Of a stretch of DNA of 64,000 nt, positions 10,444 through 21,633 are shown one piece after another. The stretch is from NCBI GenBank assembly GCA_029237695.1, contig JAQRGA010000057.1:1-64000 (forward strand), written 5' to 3'. Under the pieces are notes generated by a model. That model was not told where the DNA came from, ran no database searches, and saw only the letters and a program-made list of their open reading frames with translations. Source of the DNA: Conchocele bisecta (Eukaryota > Mollusca > Bivalvia > Lucinida > Thyasiridae). Position numbers and translations under genes: made by a program. The stretch's first letter is position 1; each line of letters begins with the position of its first letter.

Positions 10444-10692
10444 GTTACTGGTTTCGTCATAGCTTGTACCGTAAGTACTTGTGCACAGCCATTCACTTGG
10501 TTATAGTTGCATAATCTGCCACCTAAATGTGCGTGTTGGTGACAACGCGACTGCTGCTAAGTCACAGTATAAGTCATCTTGACTGTATATCGACTGAAGA
10601 CGACATAATAACTGGTTAAGACGACATACATTGAACGAGATAAATAGCACAAAACCGGGTGCAAAAAAAGTGAAACTGCCGTTTATTGATCA
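10444..10692. other. Spacer with fragment of the 21083 foldback family
   Basis: AACTGGTTAAGACGACAT and GAACGAGATAAATAGCACAA near 10610-10655 resemble parts of the foldback at 21083-21620. Nothing else is recognised. Confidence 0.4.
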
Positions 10693-10838
10693 GGCGCCCG
10701 TTTCACTAAACTTCTTATGACTAAAATGTCCAAATTTAGGATCGTCCGGAAATTTCAATTGATGGATTTACATTTATTGTTCATAAGTTTGCACTTTCGA
10801 ACATTTTAGTCGTACAAAGTTTAGTGAAACGCCCCCAG
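10693..10838. mobile_element. Family B foldback MITE, copy 2 (centre deleted)
   Basis: Both termini (CGTTTCACTAAACTTCTTA and the inverse) are present, but the central palindrome with GCATATGC is missing, giving a 146-bp derivative. Confidence 0.75.
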
Positions 10839-10927
10839 GTGACATCGGTTTAATATATAGTATAGCCAGGAATACTAGGTAGTTAGTTCACGTATATGGA
10901 TGTCATGACAGGAATACGCCGCGCCAC

Positions 10928-11182
10928 CTGGGGGCCGTTTCACTAAACTTCGTACGAGTAAAATGCTCGTAAGTGCAAAATTATGATAGTTTGTAAACTT
11001 CACTTAAACAATGTTTTCTTGTAAACAATTGTTGGATTTACATTTATGGAGCATTGGCTGCATGCATATGCAGCCTATGCTCAATAAATGTAAATTCATC
11101 AATTGAAATTTCAAGACGATTATAAATTTGCACTTACGAACATTTTAGTCTTAAGAAGTTTAGTGAAACGAAACGGGCCCCT
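10928..11182. mobile_element. Family B foldback MITE, copy 3
   Basis: Full copy with GGGGGCCGTTTCACTAAACT and inverse ends. Its right end lies 28 bp from the donor side of the exon at 11210-11350. Confidence 0.85.
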
Positions 11183-11209
11183 GGTCGATATTGAACTCAG
11201 CCAACTTAC

Positions 11210-11350
11210 ATTGAATACATCCATTGTACGTTTGAATTGGCAGAAAACCCGTTCGACAGAGGCAGGCGTTGTCCTTATAAAGCACGTTGTCGCCTAGCAA
11301 CGTCTTACACCAGAATTGGAACTTGCAGTAGTCGCCAACCTGCTGCGGAA
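11210..11350 (-). CDS. Cys-rich (EB-like) exon
   Basis: 141 nt, 47 codons, phase 1-1, between an acceptor with a pyrimidine-rich lead (TTTGTTTCCATGTCAACAG) and the donor CAAT/GTAAGTTGG. The peptide runs VPQQVGDYCKFQFWCKTLL, then DNACLCRTGF and YNGCIQ. Five cysteines are present: first, second, the C-x-C pair and the last. The third Cys of the standard module is missing. A family B MITE ends 28 bp beyond the donor, so intron sequence next to this exon is partly transposon. It belongs to the minus-strand LDLa/EB gene. Confidence 0.7.
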
Positions 11351-11598
11351 CTGTTGACATGGAAACAAACACGTGGTTATTGAAATATTTAACTCTAAAT
11401 ATTTACATTAATTTAAACTAACCTTTTACACGTCATATACCCTTTTAACTATTCATTTGTGGAATAAACGACATTTTGTGAGAACGTATGAGGCATACTA
11501 ACTACAAATGTCCAGAAATACTGGCTGAAGGCCGGGGCTGGGTGTGGGGTGGGGTATGCACGATCATATCAAAAGTCAAAGATACCATCCAGTACCCT
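11351..11598. other. Intron sequence, no feature recognised
   Basis: Lies between the exon acceptor and the next MITE. No repeat seen elsewhere in the window. Confidence 0.4.
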
Positions 11599-11891
11599 AT
11601 TTCACCAATATTGCAAAGTATACTTTTCTAGCAAGTATACTTTGAGGGAGTAATAATTTCTTTTTCCCAAAATGCATTATGTCATATAGGACTAACGACT
11701 GCATATATTTGATGATTAAAAGTATGCAGAATTATTATACTGACTTCATTACATTATCACAGCCATTATGGCTGTGATAATGTAATACATTCAATATAAT
11801 AAAAATTAATAAATTTACCCTTAAATTGAATTTTTTCCCTCAAAGTATACTTTGCTAGAAAAGTATACTTTGCAATGTTGGTGAAATAGGT
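11599..11891. mobile_element. Family C MITE, copy 3
   Basis: Ends TTCACCAATATTGCAAAGTA and the inverse; central hairpin TCACAGCCATTATGGCTGTGA. This copy shows the termini most completely: TTTCACCAA...TTGGTGAAA. Confidence 0.85.
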
Positions 11892-12186
11892 TACAGATAA
11901 AGGACAGAAGGCTGACCAAAATGTAATATTAGCAACGTAGGATAACTTATGCAATCAGCTACGAACCTTCATTCGACGTTCAAGTACGATATATCGATAC
12001 ATGCATGTAAGATACGTGGTGTGAAATAATGCTCTACATGCATGTTCTCACTATTTGAGTCATCGCTCATCACCAGATGATGGATGTATTGATTGGAATC
12101 TATACGACCATTTCTGCATCAAGGTCATATACAAACAGGTCAGACGGTAAACAAAATATTTTTTTTAAATTGTTTGAGGCAGGCCA
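11892..12186. other. Intron sequence, no feature recognised
   Basis: AT-rich spacer without coding signature or recognised repeat. Confidence 0.4.
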
Positions 12187-12583
12187 CAATGTGCATGATC
12201 ACGTGGTTACAACAACAACAACGTCGCCCACTCCAAAGTAAGTATTATTTGATAGTTTCCTTAATATGCAACGGATTTTGATGCGATATGTCGCAGCAAA
12301 TGAGTCTTCATGATATGCAATTGGTGGTCTATGGAGTTTGGCACAGACTTATGTCGTTTTGGCGAAGAATCGATTTCAGTGTCGGAGACACGGAAATCGA
12401 TTCTTCGCAAAAACGACAGAAGTTTGGGCGAAAATACAGAGACCATCCAATGCAGCTTAACAAGACGCGTTTGATGCGCCATATTTTATAAAAATCCGTT
12501 ACGTAATAAGGACACTATAAAATAATACGTACTTTGAATCGGTACTTGTTGTTGTTGTTAGTACCACGTGATCATACACCTTG
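12187..12583. mobile_element. Family E foldback element, copy 1
   Basis: Inverted ends GTGCATGATCACGTGGTTAC and the inverse GTACCACGTGATCATACACC enclose ACAACAACAACG-rich subtermini and a central hairpin, TGGCGAAGAATCGATTTC against GAAATCGATTCTTCGCAA. Confidence 0.8.
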
Positions 12584-12803
12584 GGCCATGCAATTATGAT
12601 CATAAGAAGATGTGCGATGTTTCATGAAACACAGACAACGTCGATAGTTGATGAAATATGCATAGCAGATGGGCATTTGCCCTGAACATTTTGTCAACTT
12701 TCAACGTCGTTTACGGAAACTATCGCACATATTGTACATAGTTATGAGATATCGCATAACATATTGGGTACAAAATCACATGGCTTGTCTCATTTCTCGT
12801 TAC
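12584..12803. repeat. Family K fragment
   Basis: TACAAAATCACATGGCTTGTC near 12769-12790 matches the recurrent end of the foldback at 56590-57098 (ACAAAATCACATGGCGTGTC). GCGATGTTTCATGAAA near 12612 is its inverted partner. Confidence 0.5.
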
Positions 12804-12967
12804 CATAGCACTGCCCGACGTCATCGAGGTCATTACGGATCCACAGGCCCGGCTTGCACGTGCATAATTTAAATTTGGGGAACTCCGGGGTGCTGTGACA
12901 CACGCTCTGATTGTCCAACTTCAGGCACTGACCACTGAATGTACAGCCGTCAAGTAACTTTCTACAC
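12804..12967 (-). CDS. Cys-rich (EB-like) exon, start phase irregular
   Basis: An acceptor (GTCATCTTACAG) and donor (GCTATG/GTAACGAG) delimit 164 nt. The peptide contains RCRKLLDGCTFSGQC, NQSVCHSTPEF and KLCTCKPGLW, ending DDVGQCYG, with seven cysteines and the C-x-C-x-x-G core. The donor is in phase 1 like the other exons. The acceptor is in phase 2, because phase 1 would hit a stop. Either this intron really differs in phase, or one base is missing in the exon, which would restore 165 nt. It sits between the exons at 14767 and 11210 in the same gene. Confidence 0.6.
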
Positions 12968-13047
12968 CTGTAAGATGACCACACATGCATGGACGCAGAC
13001 AATGGTATTAAAGTATAAAACACCATGTCGTTTGCTAAAGGCATGTT

Positions 13048-13370
13048 CAGAGCTCCAGATAAGCTGCGTATTTATTTAAATACCCAATTAAAATTGTCAA
13101 AAACCCAATTGAAATCAGAAGTAGTTAGTATCAATCAGCAATACAACATTTGTGGTACCTTTATCATGCTGCAGAAAACAATAAACAGACCACAAATATA
13201 GCATATTTTTCCATGAAAACACATCTTGATATTTCATTAGAATTGCTGTCTGTTGATGTGTAAACAGTAGTGTGATTTTATTTTACCCAATTAAATTTTT
13301 GAAATACCCAATTGCTTCAGAAATGATGGAGTGACAATACTCAGTTACTAATTACTTATCTGGAGCCCTG
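13048..13370. mobile_element. Family F MITE, copy 2
   Basis: Ends CAGAGCTCCAGATAAGC and the inverse ACTTATCTGGAGCCCTG; internal text AATACCCAATTAAAA and GCTGCAGAAAACAATAAACA is shared with copies at 1687 and 16339. Confidence 0.75.
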
Positions 13371-13536
13371 ATGTAAATGATCCTGTAATCAACAATGGTA
13401 TTCAGTTGATCATTACTTGCTAAAATAAATCGTGAATGAACTACAACAATAGTAAGTTGTTTTGGGCACCAGTTCGCTCTATTTAACCACGTACTAGAAA
13501 CACGAACATGTGTAAATCTCAGCGAAAATTATCTGA
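13371..13536. other. Intron spacer
   Basis: No feature recognised. Confidence 0.3.
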
Positions 13537-14560
13537 ACCCGACACCTGGGGAGACCCCAGTCCTGTTTAGAGAGGTTCCTCTGTAATTCCGAAACACAAT
13601 GTAGTTCTACAGACACTATAATATACTGGTAACACGACACTATAATATACTGGTAACCCGACACCTGGGGAGACCCCCAGTCCTGTTTAGAGACGTTGCT
13701 CTGTCATTCCGAAACACAATGTAGTTCTACAGACACTATAATATACTGGTAACCCGACACCTGGGGAGACCCCCAGTCCTGTTTAGAGACGTTCCTCTGT
13801 CATTCCGAAACACAATGTAGTTCTACAAGCACTATAATATACTGGTAACCCGACACCTGGGGAGACCCCCAGTCCTGTTTAGAGACGTTGCTCTGTCATT
13901 CCGAAACACAATGTAGTTCTACAGACACTATAATATACTGGTAACCCGACACCTGGGGAGACCCCCAGTCCTGTTTAGAGAGGTTCCTCTGTCATTCCGA
14001 AAACACAATGTAGTTCTACAAGCACTATAATATACTGGTACCCGACACTGGGGAGACCCCCAGTCCATTGTTTAGAGACGTTCCTCTGTCATTCCGAAAC
14101 ACAATGTAGTTCTACAGACACTATAATATACTGGTAACCCGACACTATAATATACTGGTAACACACTATAATATACTGGTAACCCGACACCTGGGGAGAC
14201 CCCCAGTCCTGTTTAGAGACGTTCCTCTGTCATTCCGAAACACAATGTAGTTCTACAGACACTATAATATACTGGTAACACGACACCTGGGCAGACCCCC
14301 AGTCCTGTTTAGAGACGTTCCTCTGTCATTCCGAAACACAATGTAGTTCTACAGGCACTATAATATACTGGTAACCCGACACCTGGGGAGACCCCCAGTC
14401 CTGTTTAGAGACGTTCCTCTGTCATTCCGAAACACAATGTAGTTCTACAGACACTATAATATACTGGTAACCCGACACCTGGGGAGACCCCCAGTCCTGT
14501 TTAGAGAGGTTCCTCTGTCATTCCGAAACACAATGTAGTTCTACAGACACTACAATATAC
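13537..14560. repeat. Tandem array, 96-bp unit, about 10-11 copies
   Basis: Each unit contains CCCGACACCTGGGGAGACCC, GTTTAGAGACGTTCCTCTGT and CACTATAATATACTGGTAA. Start points at 13657, 13753 and 13849 give a period of exactly 96. Some units are partly deleted, with extra short copies of CACTATAATATACTGGTAA near 13630 and 14145. The unit carries a GTTTAGAGAGGTTCC-like motif resembling a pogo-type terminus. Confidence 0.9.
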
Positions 14561-14766
14561 TATTACAGCCATATATAAAGTACAGTAAACTGCATCTAAA
14601 TTAATGTTTCTAAGTATTCTACGTAAGATGCATACGCACTCAAAGAGATGTGTGTGTGTTTGCAAGCACGAACACACATCAGCAAGGCTACCATTATTAA
14701 TAAAAAAATATAGCGAATCGCATCATGCTATATTATTCTAAGTGATTTAGAGAGGCTGCATCGTAC

Positions 14767-14898
14767 TTTGATCGCAGCTAGTTCTGGCAGGTATGGCGTC
14801 ATAGCCACTAAGACACTGGCACTGACTTCCCGTGCAGTTGCTGAAATACACGGCAGATGTGCAGTCTCTCATCACCGCACATGCGTCTTCGATTATAC
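14767..14898 (-). CDS. EB-module exon
   Basis: Exactly 132 nt, 44 codons, phase 1-1: acceptor TTTTTGTTGTTTCAG, donor ATCAAA/GTACGATG. The peptide reads GIIEDACAVMRDC, SAVYFSNCTGSQCQCLSGYD and TSCDQ, with the canonical spacing C-x5-C-x8-C-x4-C-x-C-x11-C. This is the clearest single-module exon and fixes the repeat length of 44 residues. An N-glycosylation site (NCT) is present. EB modules occur in secreted or membrane proteins of invertebrates; nothing in this unit reveals a ligand. Confidence 0.8.
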
Positions 14899-15379
14899 CT
14901 GAAACAACAAAAACATGAACGACGGTTAGCAAAATGTTGATTTTGCAAAATCTGCTCTGCACTTAACGTTTGTCAGTAAGAGCAAAGCGCCGTGTAATGG
15001 TTTTCAAACAGAACATGAATAAGGTAGGTACATGTATGTATATACTGCGGGGTGTGTGCAGTAATGAATAATCCTAGATCCGAACTGGAGAGACAATCTG
15101 TGACGCCACGATGGAGATGGGATATTATACCTTGTGCATCTGCACAGCATGATGAAATAAATAAGCTACATGTATACATACATACTTCCAAGCTACGGTT
15201 TCATTTGTTTAAAGGAAACAAATGTTACAAGACAGCATTTGACACGCAATTGTAGGAGAATAGTTCATGAAACAGAGCTTCAATTGGGTCGCAGATATGC
15301 ACCGAATGTGATCAAACAGATTAGATCCCCATCCGAAAGGTCTAGTAGAGCAGGAAATACAAAGTATCTCAGAAATACT
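14899..15379. other. Intron sequence, no feature recognised
   Basis: Contains several short open frames without family features. Confidence 0.4.
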
Positions 15380-15475
15380 GACGCCCTGGAACTGAACCCT
15401 GAATAGAACTCGGGTCGCCAGCGTGGCAGTCCGTCGGTGTTACCCTCGGCCACGGTCTGCTCGATTAAATATAAA
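15380..15475 (-). repeat. Degraded tRNA-derived SINE head
   Basis: On the minus strand, GCAGACCGTGGCCGAGGG resembles a tRNA D-arm/A-box and GGCGACCCGAGTTCTA a T-arm/B-box, about 35 nt apart. The B-box match is poor, so this is an old or atypical copy. Confidence 0.4.
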
Positions 15476-15854
15476 TTATATTATATTCGGCTTATATTTA
15501 AGGGTGGGAATTGGCTTGAACACCTTCCATACCCGGTTATTAAATATAAATGTTCTATGATTTGATTTGTATCTTATTTATGAACCCAATTCAGTCGATG
15601 GTTATTCATTTAATTGTAGTTATATTATTTATATTACTTAAACTAGTGCATCTAATGGACACCTCTTTATACATATGGTATAGTATGATCTGTTCACAAG
15701 AAAGTACAATTTTATTTCATAAACATTCCTTACAGGTACGTGTATAGCGAAAATGCCAAATTATGTACAACGAATTATCTCCCCTGTTCTTCACAGTTTC
15801 TGATATTATATACTTGATTATAACGCATGTTTTTGGGAATTCGATCACTTAAAC
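15476..15854. other. Intron sequence, AT-rich
   Basis: No coding signature. TTCGGCTTATATTTAAGG near 15487 resembles text beside the SINE at 24866 (GCTTATATTTAACGG), so it may be SINE tail. Confidence 0.35.
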
Positions 15855-16070
15855 AGGGGACCGTTTCACTAAACTCCGTACGACTAAACTGTTCGTAAGT
15901 GCAAAATTAACAATGTGTCCTTGTAAACAATTATTGGATTTACATTTATTGAGCATAGGCTGCATATGCAGCCTATGCTCAATAAATGTAAATCCATCAA
16001 TTGAAATTTCCAGACGATCCTAAATTTGCACTTACGAACATTTTAGTTGTACGAAGTTTAGTGACACGGA
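15855..16070. mobile_element. Family B foldback MITE, copy 4
   Basis: GACCGTTTCACTAAACTCCG and the inverse ends; central GAGCATAGGCTGCATATGCA palindrome. The left arm lacks about 30 bp found in copies 1 and 3. Confidence 0.8.
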
Positions 16071-16338
16071 GCTCTGGTGTGATAGATTCGTATGGACAAT
16101 TTGCTATGCATGAAGCAACACCCACATATTGTACATCTGAGACGCAGTCACTTTAAAGTGGAAATGTACTTTGAGTGTCTACACGTGACATGGAAGCTAA
16201 CTGCAAGCCAGCAAGTATGTCTACATTATAGCTGAATACTTTAACCACACTATTAAAGTTCAGTCGTTAAATGCTACACTATTCCACATGATACTAGTCA
16301 TGTGAATATCCGTGTGTCTAGTACATATATATATTATA
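16071..16338. other. Intron spacer
   Basis: No feature recognised. Confidence 0.3.
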
Positions 16339-16735
16339 CAGAGCTCCAGATAAGCTGCGTATTTGCTTAAATACCCACTTAAAATTGCCAAAAACCAAAA
16401 TTGACATCAGAAGTAGCGAGTATCAGAAAGCAATAACAATTGTGTGGCACGTTTATCATGCTGCAGAAAACAATAAACCGATATAGCATATTTTTCTTAT
16501 TTTCCACGAAAACACATCTTGATATTGCATAGACAATTCTATTGTCGCCACGGAGACAATTATAATGAAATGCCAAGACATGTTTTCATTTCGAAGCAAA
16601 ATATTCAACAATTGCTGTTTGTTGATGTGCAAACAGTAGCGTGATCTTATTTTACCCAATTAAAATTTTGAAATAGCCAATTGCTTGAGAAATGATGGAG
16701 TGACAATACTCAATTACTCAATTACTTGTTCCTTA
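16339..16735. mobile_element. Family F MITE, copy 3
   Basis: Left end CAGAGCTCCAGATAAGC is clear. The interior matches copies 1 and 2, with the hairpin near AATTGTCTCCGTGGCGACAA. The right terminus is degraded after CTCAATTACTTG. Confidence 0.65.
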
Positions 16736-17654
16736 CCTAGGTGGCTAGGGTGAGCTAGTGTAGCGGTTTACATGGTTTAACCACACAACTGGAGTGTACC
16801 AGTCAATATTGTGCAATATGATATCCGTGTGTATAGTGTCGGGTTACATAGGGTAAATCTGTCGTCGTCAACTATTCGTGTTTTAGTATCGTTGTTACAT
16901 AGGAAGATAAAATGGCTATATATAGGGAATGTTCCACACAGCTTGCTAAGCACACTATTGCTGACGTTGTACACGTACATACCGGATTCCTTCCCGGTTC
17001 CACAAACGAAAGATTGCGTATCGTTTACAGTTCGCTTTGGCATCGTTTTCGGGTTTATAATTAGAAAACGATGATTTTTGGTTGATTTAAACGTGTCACG
17101 CTTAAAGCCCCAATACGGCTCAAGTTGCTGAATTTGGCCTCCTATTGGGTTTTCCCCCACATAAATCCAACAGGTTTCTATTTACACACACTTTGAAATT
17201 GTTTGCATTCATTTTGGTACAAAAATGAGTTTGTAGTGGATGAAAATATCAATATTTGTTGATAAACAAACAGCAGGTGCGTGTTCAAAGTCCGATCGAT
17301 TTTCCGATAGAAGCTGGGGTCAACTGCTCAACTCCTTGATTCGCGGCCGATGAATTCCGATAGCCGGAGCCGAAGCCGTTGGGTTACGGGAACTAATTTG
17401 TCAATATTGACATTTTGCACTGAGTGGTACACAAAACAAGTTTGTGTTGTCTTCACATTGCGATTAAGATGTAAATCTCAAGACTTGAGATGTATCTACA
17501 TGTATTAGGCAGTATATGTTAGTTTTGTGTACTAAATCAGTTGCCAAACATGTTTTTGTGTTTGAAAAAATCGGAAAATTGTAATACTGAGCCGTTCAGA
17601 AAAGATAAGTTTCTAATTAAAAACAACTCCAACGAGGCGTTGAAAGAAACGACA
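16736..17654. other. No gene seen
   Basis: Short open frames on both strands in 16777-17160 overlap one another and have no family features. GGGGTCAACTGCTCAACTCC and neighbouring GC-richer text near 17320-17390 is unassigned. Confidence 0.4.
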
Positions 17655-18070
17655 TCATGTGCGGATTCATGGGGCTGGGGGGGGGGGGCGGACCCGGCGC
17701 GCACCCCCCCCCCCCACCTAAAATTCGCCGAGTAAAGATTTTTTTCAAGTTACAAGGCACGTTTCATGCCAAGTGCCATGTATTCCATGCATTTTTCGGT
17801 CGTTTTCTTATTGTTTCAAAATTTAAAAATTTTCAATCAAAAATCATGTCTAAACATACTGTGACAGTGTCAATATATTTGCTCCAAAATGCGCCAGAAC
17901 GCAGGAAATGCGATGTAGATTCTGCTCGGACGACTATTTTGCAATACTTGACTATATTATAGTATAGCTCGTTCGATAATATAGTCAAGTATTGCAAAAT
18001 AGTTACGCCCCCACACTCCCCCCCCCCCCACCCCCCCCCCCCCAACCCGAAATCCTGGATCCGCGCCTGA
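17655..18070. mobile_element. Foldback element with G and C homopolymer runs
   Basis: Ends are inverted relatives: TGTGCGGATTCATGGGGCTG at the left, and CCCGAAATCCTGGATCCGCG at the right. Long G and C runs (about 13 each near 17677 and 17704, more near 18017-18046) adjoin the ends. A perfect hairpin with 28-bp arms lies at 17933-18003, from ACTATTTTGCAATACTTGAC to its inverse. Confidence 0.6.
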
Positions 18071-18241
18071 ATGCATGTAAAAATGTCAAACGTTGGGCAT
18101 TTAAACGATAATATCGTTTTCAGGTGCAAAACCTCAAATGATAATCGTTTCTGTGCATATCGTTGTACAAAACGATAGTTTTCATTTCGGATTCGTTTGT
18201 TTCGCTTGGGAGTCTTCTACAAATCATCACGGTATACTCAC

Positions 18242-19038
18242 GTTTCTGACATACAGTGTTGTTGTTGACGGCCATGTATCCCCACTCACATGTACACGTG
18301 CTCTGCCTGCACACACTATACTTCGCGGCCGAACTGCAGTCGCTACGAGATGTACAATGCGTGTCCCCTATCCGGAACTTGGTACAACTTTGATTGACAT
18401 CGGACGCAAAATATCCAGAGTCACAAACACATATACCCATCCGGCAGTTACTGTTTGAAACTGCGAAGGAGCAGTCGGGTGACTTTTACACGCGTTATCA
18501 AACACCCAGCGTCGTGTGCATGTATCTTTAGATTCATTGACCTGGTAACCTCTCACGCATGCGCACTTCGTATGTTTACATTCACTGTCGTCTATTGCAC
18601 TATCACAGTCTTTATCCTCAACACAGGCATCGGTAATTTTATTTAACACACATTGGGTGTTGTTTGGGACGGGTCTGAAACCCTGGGTACAACCACACGT
18701 GTTGTTGTGACAATAACTGTGTTATATTGCGTCATAACAATCACTACTGACGTCACAATAATCGTTGATATTGCGTAAACTACATCCAGTACTATTTTCT
18801 GTTGATTTGAAACCTGATTGGCATGCACAATAATTATCCGTACACTTGCTATATAGGACCGAATCACTGCAGTCTGATTGGCTGATGCGATCTTCGCCTA
18901 GGTTACGGAGAACACATTCGGCATTGTTGTAGACGCTTTTAAAACCGGAAATACATTGACAGGTTTGATCGGCGCACGTGCTGTTGTACACGGCATCGGT
19001 GCAGTCTTCATCATGGAGGCACGCCGACGTTATATTGC
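18242..19038 (-). pseudogene. Exon with six tandem EB modules, one stop and one frameshift
   Basis: The borders are an excellent acceptor (TTATTATTATTCCAG) and donor (CAGAAAC/GTGAGTATACC), both phase 1. The length is 797 nt, one short of 266 codons. Six modules of about 44 residues follow each other without introns; recognisable parts are ACLHDEDCTDAVYNSTC, DCSDSVLYSKCTDNYCAC, YCDVSSDCYDAI, ACVEDKDCDSAIDDSEC, RMGICVCDSGYFAS and HCTSRSDCSSAAKYSVC. Module 3 has TAA at 18722-18724 where a residue is expected. Module 5 has lost one base near 18477. NxS/T sites are frequent. Both lesions lie between otherwise perfect modules and splice sites, so either a recently inactivated gene or consensus errors in the assembly would fit. 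It is the longest exon of the gene. Confidence 0.8.
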
Positions 19039-19539
19039 CTGGAATAATAATAACAATAATAAATATTGTGATCTGGCATAACCATAAATGGGAAATGTAT
19101 TATTTTCAAAATTCGTCGTGTTTATAAAGATAATGTTCCATAAATGTGTCACAGCAACCAAGTACGGGTAGCGACCACATAACTTTATTTTGAACTGCAG
19201 AAAATTACACATTCGTCATAGTCACATACTCGTGTCGTTGCATACATGAATCCGTGTTTGAACATAAATGTGCATGAAGTATGCCAGTACATGGAGTATA
19301 TAGAATGCCAGGTCCGAAACTGTAAAACTTACAAGTGCATATATGTATCGTTGTATTATTTTGACATACATACTCATATGTATTCATACACTGTTTGTTA
19401 ATTGAAAATCACATATTGTTTATGTATTTCAGAGTCGTCTTTAAAAGTTACATTTGCGAATGAAACTGGAACCAAATATCATGACATGACCAATTTTTTT
19501 AAGAAACTGTTACATAACATTACATAAATGTTCACTTAC
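19039..19539. other. Intron between the two multi-module exons
   Basis: About 0.5 kb, AT-rich, no recognised repeat. Confidence 0.5.
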
Positions 19540-20201
19540 GTTTACTGCACGTAGTGTTATTATACATCGCTAAATATCCGGACGTACAGACGCATGTATT
19601 ATCTGTACACAAACTGTGTTCCACTGCATTGAAACAATCCTCGTCCAGTGAACACGTCTTGTCTCCGATTCTACGCAGATAGCACCTACTTCCGTCTTCG
19701 ATAGACTGCTACCCTAATCTACATTGACAGGTCTGCTGTTTACATTCCGTCGATTCAACTGCCGTGTGGCAGTCTACATTGACGTCACACACATCTCCTA
19801 CCTTCCGGAGCCTGCATGCCGACTGGTTATAATACTCAATAAATCCGATAGCACACAGGCAGACGTCAGAGAAAAGTCACTGTCGTTTATTGCATTGTAG
19901 CAGTCGGGATCAGATTCACATATGTCAAATATCCGTCGTTTATTGCATTCCGTTCTGTTGCCATTTTCACGGAAACCGGACACACACGAACACGAGTTCC
20001 TGTCGCAGTAGCTGTAGTTTACAGCAGACGAACATGCGAAATCAACATCACAATCGTCACTGATTTGATTGTAAACACAGGCCGAGAGAAGGTCGTCTGC
20101 TTTCCGACCGATCTCACATACACATGTGTTGTTTGCGCAGGCGCTGTAATCTATTACGTCACTACAGTCGGTGTCAATGTCACACGAGTCCCGTACATTT
20201 C
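19540..20201 (-). pseudogene. Exon with five tandem EB modules, one stop and one frameshift
   Basis: Acceptor TTGTATTTTCAG, donor AGTAAAC/GTAAGTGAAC, both phase 1. The length is 662 nt, one short of 221 codons. The five modules include SCDIDTDCSDVIDYSAC, DCDVDFACSSAVNYSYC, ICESDPDCYNAINDSD, VCDVNVDCHTAVESTEC and CSLDEDCFNAVEHSLC. Module 3 loses its frame near 19875, where one base is missing at the third cysteine; the frame recovered beyond it continues as CLCAIGFIEYYNQSAC. Module 4 has TAG at 19709-19711 in the G-(Y/F) position. Like the neighbouring six-module exon it therefore carries exactly one stop and one single-base loss. Confidence 0.8.
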
Positions 20202-20560
20202 CTGAAAATACAATTTTTTTATGCATGGACAGACAAACCATTTAATTTAATACAAGTTTAGGAACTATCTTTAACCTACATGACTTAAACTATAAATAAA
20301 ACAGATGTGGCCTGCCGGTGGCAGATTGGGGAAACTCCAGCAAACGTCTTAACCTGACCCACGCGGACGGACGGACGGACACACGGTATACACAGTATAT
20401 TCCCCCCAGCTCTACCGAGACTGGGACTGTAACATGTAAATAGCCTGTACGATTGTTGGTAATATCAGCATTTGTGGAACCTATCATAACTGGACACCCT
20501 GTCGGACCATACAGTGTCCAATTTAAATGACACCTTGACACATTTTCTTAAATTAACACA
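20202..20560. other. Intron sequence, no feature recognised
   Basis: Contains GGACGGACGGACGG-type runs near 20368 and an open minus-strand frame of 83 codons without family features. Confidence 0.4.
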
Positions 20561-20870
20561 TGGAGCCCCGCAGGGGACGTATAATTCTTTTTTATTAATA
20601 CGTTCCCACGAAATAACGATAATAACAATTCGTTCCCACGAAATAACAATTCGTTCCCCAATTTAACAATTCATTCCCACGAATCAACATTCGTTCCCTC
20701 AATTTAACAGTTCGTTCTCACGATATAACAATTCGTTCCCTCGAATTAACAATTCGTCCGATATATCGTGGGTACAAATTGTTAATTCGTCGGAACAAAT
20801 TACTAAATTGAAGGAAGGAATTAATAAATTGAGTGGACGAATGGTTAGTTCGTAGGAACGAATGCACGAG
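20561..20870. mobile_element. Family D element, copy 1 (right end lost)
   Basis: Starts TGGAGCCCCGCAGGGGACG. Inside are imperfect tandem units of AACAATTCGTTCCC with alternating CACGAAAT and TCAATT spacers, in both orientations. The right terminus seen in copies 2 and 3 is not found. Confidence 0.65.
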
Positions 20871-21082
20871 AAGTTTTAACCAAATTGAAAGACTGAAATT
20901 CGCACAAAACCTTTAGTATTTATACAGTAAATTTCTTTACAGTGTTCGTTACATCATGGAAGAGAAATACTGTCCTAAGTTATGCTAAAATTAATATGTT
21001 TTTATAATCGAATTGTGGACTGCTTAAATGCATGAAAACCGAGTAGACCAGTATAATTACAGTGTACCGTCACGTGAGTACA
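20871..21082. other. Intron spacer
   Basis: No feature recognised. Confidence 0.3.
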
Positions 21083-21620
21083 ACATATGGTGGAATATTT
21101 CTGCCATCTAACGTGATAACGTGATAATCAAGCCGTCTTAACCCACCTTATATGTCGTCTTAATTACATAATTATCGAGTCCAGGCCAGATAAATTGGAC
21201 GCGATAACTAACACAAAATCTCGTCAAAAACATGATATTGCCCTCTGGTGACATTGATCATGTTGATATCGTGACATTTGATTTTGTCTTGATCAGTTAG
21301 TAAGCCGTCTTGACGCGATACTTATCGCGTCAAGACGTCTTAGTAACTGGTCAAGACGAGATGAACTGTATTAAGACGTCTTAGTCTTTATTCGACGAGA
21401 AAATTGGTGAAAATTTAAATAAAATGTCACTAGTGGACATTATTACGTTTGTGACGAGATTTCGTGCTAGTTATCGCATCCGATTTATCTCGTCCTCGCA
21501 AGTTAGTAAGACGTCTTGACGCGATATGTATGTAGTTAATACTACTTACAAGGTGCAGTAAGATGACTTAGCTATCACGTTATCACGTTATGTCGATGGC
21601 AGAAATATGCCACCATAACA
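21083..21620. mobile_element. Foldback element abutting an exon
   Basis: Arms of about 45 bp, TATGGTGGAATATTTCTGCC then ACGTGATAACGTGATA, and the inverse at 21571-21620. The interior holds further palindromes such as CGTCTTGACGCGATACTTAT with its inverse, and repeated AAGACGTCTTAGTAAC motifs. The right end is 13 bp from the donor of the exon 21634-21768. Confidence 0.75.
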
Positions 21621-21633
21621 GGATGTAACTCAC

